17,625 bases of DNA from Bacteroidetes bacterium UBA4009. Its GTDB lineage: Bacteria > Bacteroidota > Bacteroidia > NS11-12g > UBA9320. Location: contig DGBH01000142.1 of assembly GCA_002384205.1 (NCBI GenBank), positions 1 to 17,625 on the forward strand. The letters run 5' to 3'. Position numbers and translations under genes: made by a program. The notes below the pieces were generated by a model. The model worked only from the letters and a program-made list of their open reading frames with translations. It was not told the origin of the DNA and did not search any database. This document shows, piece after piece, positions 15,015 to 17,625 of the stretch (position 1 is its first letter; the number at the start of each line of letters is the position of its first letter).

Positions 15015-16613
15015 TTATCGTGCTAGTATTTTAAATTCTACGCGTCTATTTTCTTTTTGTCCTCCTTCAGTATCGTTTGCAGCTATTGGAAATTGAGAAC
15101 CAAAACCAACCGTTTCTATCCGATTATCAAGTATTCCATTAAGGTTTAAAAACTTTTTAACGGCTTCTGCTCTTTTTAAACTCAATCTTAAATTGTGGTT
15201 AACACCACCAATAGTACTGGTGTGACCAGATATTTCTACTTTAACTTTGAGGTTTTCTGTAAGATAAAGCAATACATCGTAAAGCGCTTTGTAAGATTCT
15301 GGGAGTAATTCGGATTCGTCATTTTCAAAATGAATGTTATCTAAAACTACTTTTTGACCTACTTTAAGTGTATCAAATTTAGCCTTGTTTTCATCTTCAT
15401 AAGTCAATTCTTGCGCTGAATTCTTTCTTTCATCTTCAAAATTACAGGCACAATTTTCTTCTTTTTCAATAGGCACAAGGCTCACATCCTCCATATAATA
15501 GTAGCTTTCTATAACTTGACCTGGGACTTCTACTAATTGTAATTCCTTGTGATTTTGAAAACTTCCTATAACTAAATATTTCTCTCCACCTTGAGCTTTA
15601 TACGTACACTGTACTTTCATCCAGCGTGTTTTATAGTTAAGTATTTGCGTGTTGAGATGCTTACTCGGTTTAATTCGTAAAAGGTGATCTGTGTTAATTT
15701 GCTGCGGCTCTACTGAGAGTAAAAACCCAAAGGCGTTGGTTGCGTACTTACTGCCCGGAGAGAGCCGTAGGGAAGCACTAAAGCAGTAAATAGAATCTTT
15801 TTTTAATGGTTGTTTTAATTCATTTTGAAGGTATTCAATATCTTTTTTTAAACTAAAAACTCTAAATCCAACAAATGAACTGCCGCTTAAAGCTGATTCT
15901 GGAGAAATATATAAATCAGGAGATTCAGACGCAATACTCCAATACTCCATTTGAGTGGTAAAAGACATAATAGAAAATTGAGCCTTAGGATGCACTTCAA
16001 ACTCAGGATTATTAACGTAGTTATATTGCGCCTTTGTAGTGTATGTAGCGGGTTGTATAAGTGTAGGATCTCCGTATTCAGCTTCTTGCCGCAAGTACTC
16101 CGGGTTTTTTAAAATTTGTTTTGGGTCCTCTAACGTAGATTTCCAAATAGAAGTAAAATCTCCCTTACCCGAATAATCGCGGGTGTATTCGGCAATAGTA
16201 TAGGAAGCAAAGTCTAAATAACTATGGTAAATGGTATTACCATATATGATGATAGCAGGGCGGTAAGCAAATTGTTGTTTTAGTTTCCCTTTTTCGAACT
16301 CGCGTATTAGAATGGTGTCTCCATGTATAGGGTCTAAGAAAATTTCTAGACCATCTTTTGTCGTACTCTGTTTTTTCTTATTAGCACTGTAGTGCACCTC
16401 AACTAGGACGTTATTCAGTGAGTCTACTCCAAGCCATTTACCATCCTGTAAGTAGGCCGTCATTTTGGCTCCGGTTACAGACGATTTGTAGTTGAAAGGT
16501 ATACTTTCTCCTAGTTTATCGGTTACTAAGCGGTTATAGTTAATGGTGTCTTGACCATAACTCATGGTGTACAGTATAATTAAAAAGAGGGAGTAAAGTC
16601 TCATTTTGCTCAT
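15015..16613 (-). CDS. Exported OmpA-domain protein with N-terminal beta-rich region
   Basis: The protein has 532 residues. The N-terminus (MSKMRLYSLFLIILYTMSYG, then QDT) is a signal peptide; the second Met is an equally good start. A beta-rich segment of unknown type follows, with a middle region (from YNYVNNPEFEVHPK, about residue 195, to VEDVSLVP-like end) resembling the jelly-roll module that precedes OmpA domains in many Bacteroidota proteins. Then come a short Cys pair (CAC) and a C-terminal OmpA domain from about residue 415: VVLDNIHFENDESELLPES, VEISGHTSTIGG, LRLSLKRAEAVKKFL and NRRVEFKI. OmpA domains bind peptidoglycan, so the protein probably sits in the periplasm or outer membrane, tethering it to the wall. 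No barrel is visible. It lies 49 bases downstream of bamA, possibly co-transcribed. Confidence 0.85.
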   Translation of the reverse strand: MSKMRLYSLFLIILYTMSYGQDTINYNRLVTDKLGESIPFNYKSSVTGAKMTAYLQDGKWLGVDSLNNVLVEVHYSANKKKQSTTKDGLEIFLDPIHGDTILIREFEKGKLKQQFAYRPAIIIYGNTIYHSYLDFASYTIAEYTRDYSGKGDFTSIWKSTLEDPKQILKNPEYLRQEAEYGDPTLIQPATYTTKAQYNYVNNPEFEVHPKAQFSIMSFTTQMEYWSIASESPDLYISPESALSGSSFVGFRVFSLKKDIEYLQNELKQPLKKDSIYCFSASLRLSPGSKYATNAFGFLLSVEPQQINTDHLLRIKPSKHLNTQILNYKTRWMKVQCTYKAQGGEKYLVIGSFQNHKELQLVEVPGQVIESYYYMEDVSLVPIEKEENCACNFEDERKNSAQELTYEDENKAKFDTLKVGQKVVLDNIHFENDESELLPESYKALYDVLLYLTENLKVKVEISGHTSTIGGVNHNLRLSLKRAEAVKKFLNLNGILDNRIETVGFGSQFPIAANDTEGGQKENRRVEFKILAR

Positions 16614-16662
16614 GACCGAAAAACTGTTGCGGTAAAAGTACTAACTAACGCACGGGTATAAC

Positions 16663-17625
16663 TTAAAATTGCTGACCTATGAAAAAGTGAAAAATGCCAG
16701 TTTGATCATTTTTGGTTGCATCCATAGGCCAAGCGTAATCAACACCAAGCAATCCAAACATCGGAAGGAATAATCTAACACCTACACCGCCTGCTCTTCT
16801 CACCTCAAAGGGATTGAAATCTTGGAAGCTGTTGTATGCATTTCCTGCCTCTAAAAAGGTTTGAACATATATAGTACTTGACTGACCAACCGTTAACGGA
16901 TATCGTATTTCAATACTGTATTTGGTGTAAATGGGTAGGGCAGTTTGTCCATTTTGAGGGTCACTTATTTTACCTTCATCATAGCCTCTTTGTGCAACTA
17001 TATCTGTACCATATAATACGAAATTAGACAAGCCACTTCCTCCTACTCTAAATAGTTCGAAAGGCGAATAGCCGATATCTTTATTCCAAGGAGCTACAGC
17101 CCCAAATCTATACGCTGGAGCTACAACAAATTGACGTTTTGCGTTAGCAGGGAAACCAATATACCATTGGCCCGAAAATTTGGTTTTAACTAACTCAACC
17201 CATTTAAACTTTTCTTGTGCAGTAAGATTAGTATAGTCTTTCTTATCGTTAATAAGTGAATACGGTGGCGTAAATTGAATACTAGCTGAGAAAGAACTTC
17301 CTTCTGTTGGGTAAATCGGGTGATTGGTACTATTACGTCCCAGTATGGTAGAAAAGCTAAGATTATTAGCATAACCATTGGTAAATCCAAGTTCAGCAGC
17401 GCCAAAATTCGCCCAATCGTGTAAACCATATCTTTGGTAGGTTAACGAAGTGCTAAAAGAGAAATAATCGTCAGGGAATTTCAATTGTTTGCCAAACCCA
17501 ATACTACCTCCAGACGTTGTGAATTTAGGTCTGTCTTTTAAAAAACTGTAAGTAGATTGCACATTGTGAAATAAGCTAATAGTTAGTGAATTAGGTTTTT
17601 TACCTCCTAACCAAGGCTCTGTAAA
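16663..17625 (-). CDS. bamA: Outer-membrane protein assembly factor BamA, C-terminal barrel (5' end outside window)
   Basis: This is the C-terminal half of an Omp85-family barrel. BamA inserts beta-barrel proteins into the outer membrane. The frame is open to the right edge, reading TEPWLGGKKPNSLTISL before the first internal start codon, so the gene continues beyond the window and the POTRA domains are not seen. Family motifs are TEPWLGGKKPNSL, NHPIYPTEGSSFSASIQFTPP, RVGGSGLSNFVLYGTDIV then QRGYDEG (the VRGF-like lid loop region), FLEAGNAYNS, RRAGGVGVRLFLPMFGLLGVD in part, and a terminal GQQF ending in Phe, as expected of a barrel signal. This pattern fits the Bacteroidota BamA rather than a TamA-type paralogue, but without the N-terminus this is not proven. 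Confidence 0.88.
   Translation of the reverse strand, partial: FTEPWLGGKKPNSLTISLFHNVQSTYSFLKDRPKFTTSGGSIGFGKQLKFPDDYFSFSTSLTYQRYGLHDWANFGAAELGFTNGYANNLSFSTILGRNSTNHPIYPTEGSSFSASIQFTPPYSLINDKKDYTNLTAQEKFKWVELVKTKFSGQWYIGFPANAKRQFVVAPAYRFGAVAPWNKDIGYSPFELFRVGGSGLSNFVLYGTDIVAQRGYDEGKISDPQNGQTALPIYTKYSIEIRYPLTVGQSSTIYVQTFLEAGNAYNSFQDFNPFEVRRAGGVGVRLFLPMFGLLGVDYAWPMDATKNDQTGIFHFFIGQQF

Noticed and set aside
16633..16640. Possible -7 box TACTTTTA (minus strand) before the OmpA-domain gene
   Set aside because: It lacks the final G and has no TTG at proper spacing; too weak to call.
1..17625. Mobile elements, CRISPR arrays, defence or biosynthetic clusters
   Set aside because: No terminal repeats, transposase or integrase motifs, spaced direct repeats, or nuclease/helicase cassettes were seen; the genes are conserved housekeeping genes with uniform composition.

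Overview
The window looks like an ordinary chromosomal segment of a low-GC member of the Bacteroidota, most likely order Flavobacteriales. Four things support this. There is a type IX secretion (T9SS) sorting domain. A Bacteroidota-specific block acpP-fabF-rnc / IPExxxVDY gene-pyk-DUF2480 is present. Several genes carry a promoter box of the form TAnnTTTG, and Shine-Dalgarno sequences are scarce. A BamA outer-membrane protein of the Bacteroidota type lies at the right edge. I see no rRNA, tRNA, CRISPR array, insertion sequence, integrase, phage gene or toxin-antitoxin pair.

Layout, left to right. (1) 1-379 is the 3' end of menC (menaquinone synthesis), followed at 487-798 by a very small exported protein that is only a signal peptide plus a T9SS type A sorting domain. 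(2) 882-4959, minus strand, is a tight four-gene transcription unit read lpxK, rsmA, mgtE, patatin-like phospholipase: lipid A kinase, 16S rRNA dimethyltransferase, Mg2+ channel and an exported lipase-like protein. (3) 5157-8535, plus strand, holds a Nif3-family dinuclear metal protein, a coiled-coil zinc-ribbon protein and an exported TPR protein, packed end to end or overlapping. (4) gltX (glutamyl-tRNA synthetase) lies at 8758-10284. (5) 10300-12554, minus strand, is acpP, fabF, rnc: fatty acid synthesis plus RNase III. (6) Divergent from it, 12651-15009 holds an IPExxxVDY-family protein, pyruvate kinase and a DUF2480 protein, joined by stop/start overlaps. (7) 15015-17625, minus strand, is bamA (cut by the window edge) followed by an exported OmpA-domain protein.

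Most genes are housekeeping: envelope construction (LpxK, BamA, OmpA, fatty acids), translation (GluRS, RsmA), RNA processing (RNase III) and central metabolism (pyruvate kinase, MenC). Genes are dense; the longest gene-free stretch is about 220 bases (8536-8757), so no gap exceeds 300 bases.

I found no convincing novel multi-gene system. The points most worth a second look are the solo T9SS-tail protein, lpxK apparently starting at a non-canonical codon, a nearly leaderless promoter in front of the Nif3 gene, a near-perfect promoter box inside the Nif3 coding sequence, a diverged IPExxxVDY protein, and a bamA whose downstream neighbour is an OmpA-type protein rather than the expected OmpH/Skp genes. 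All functional statements rest on motif and family recognition by eye; no database search was run.
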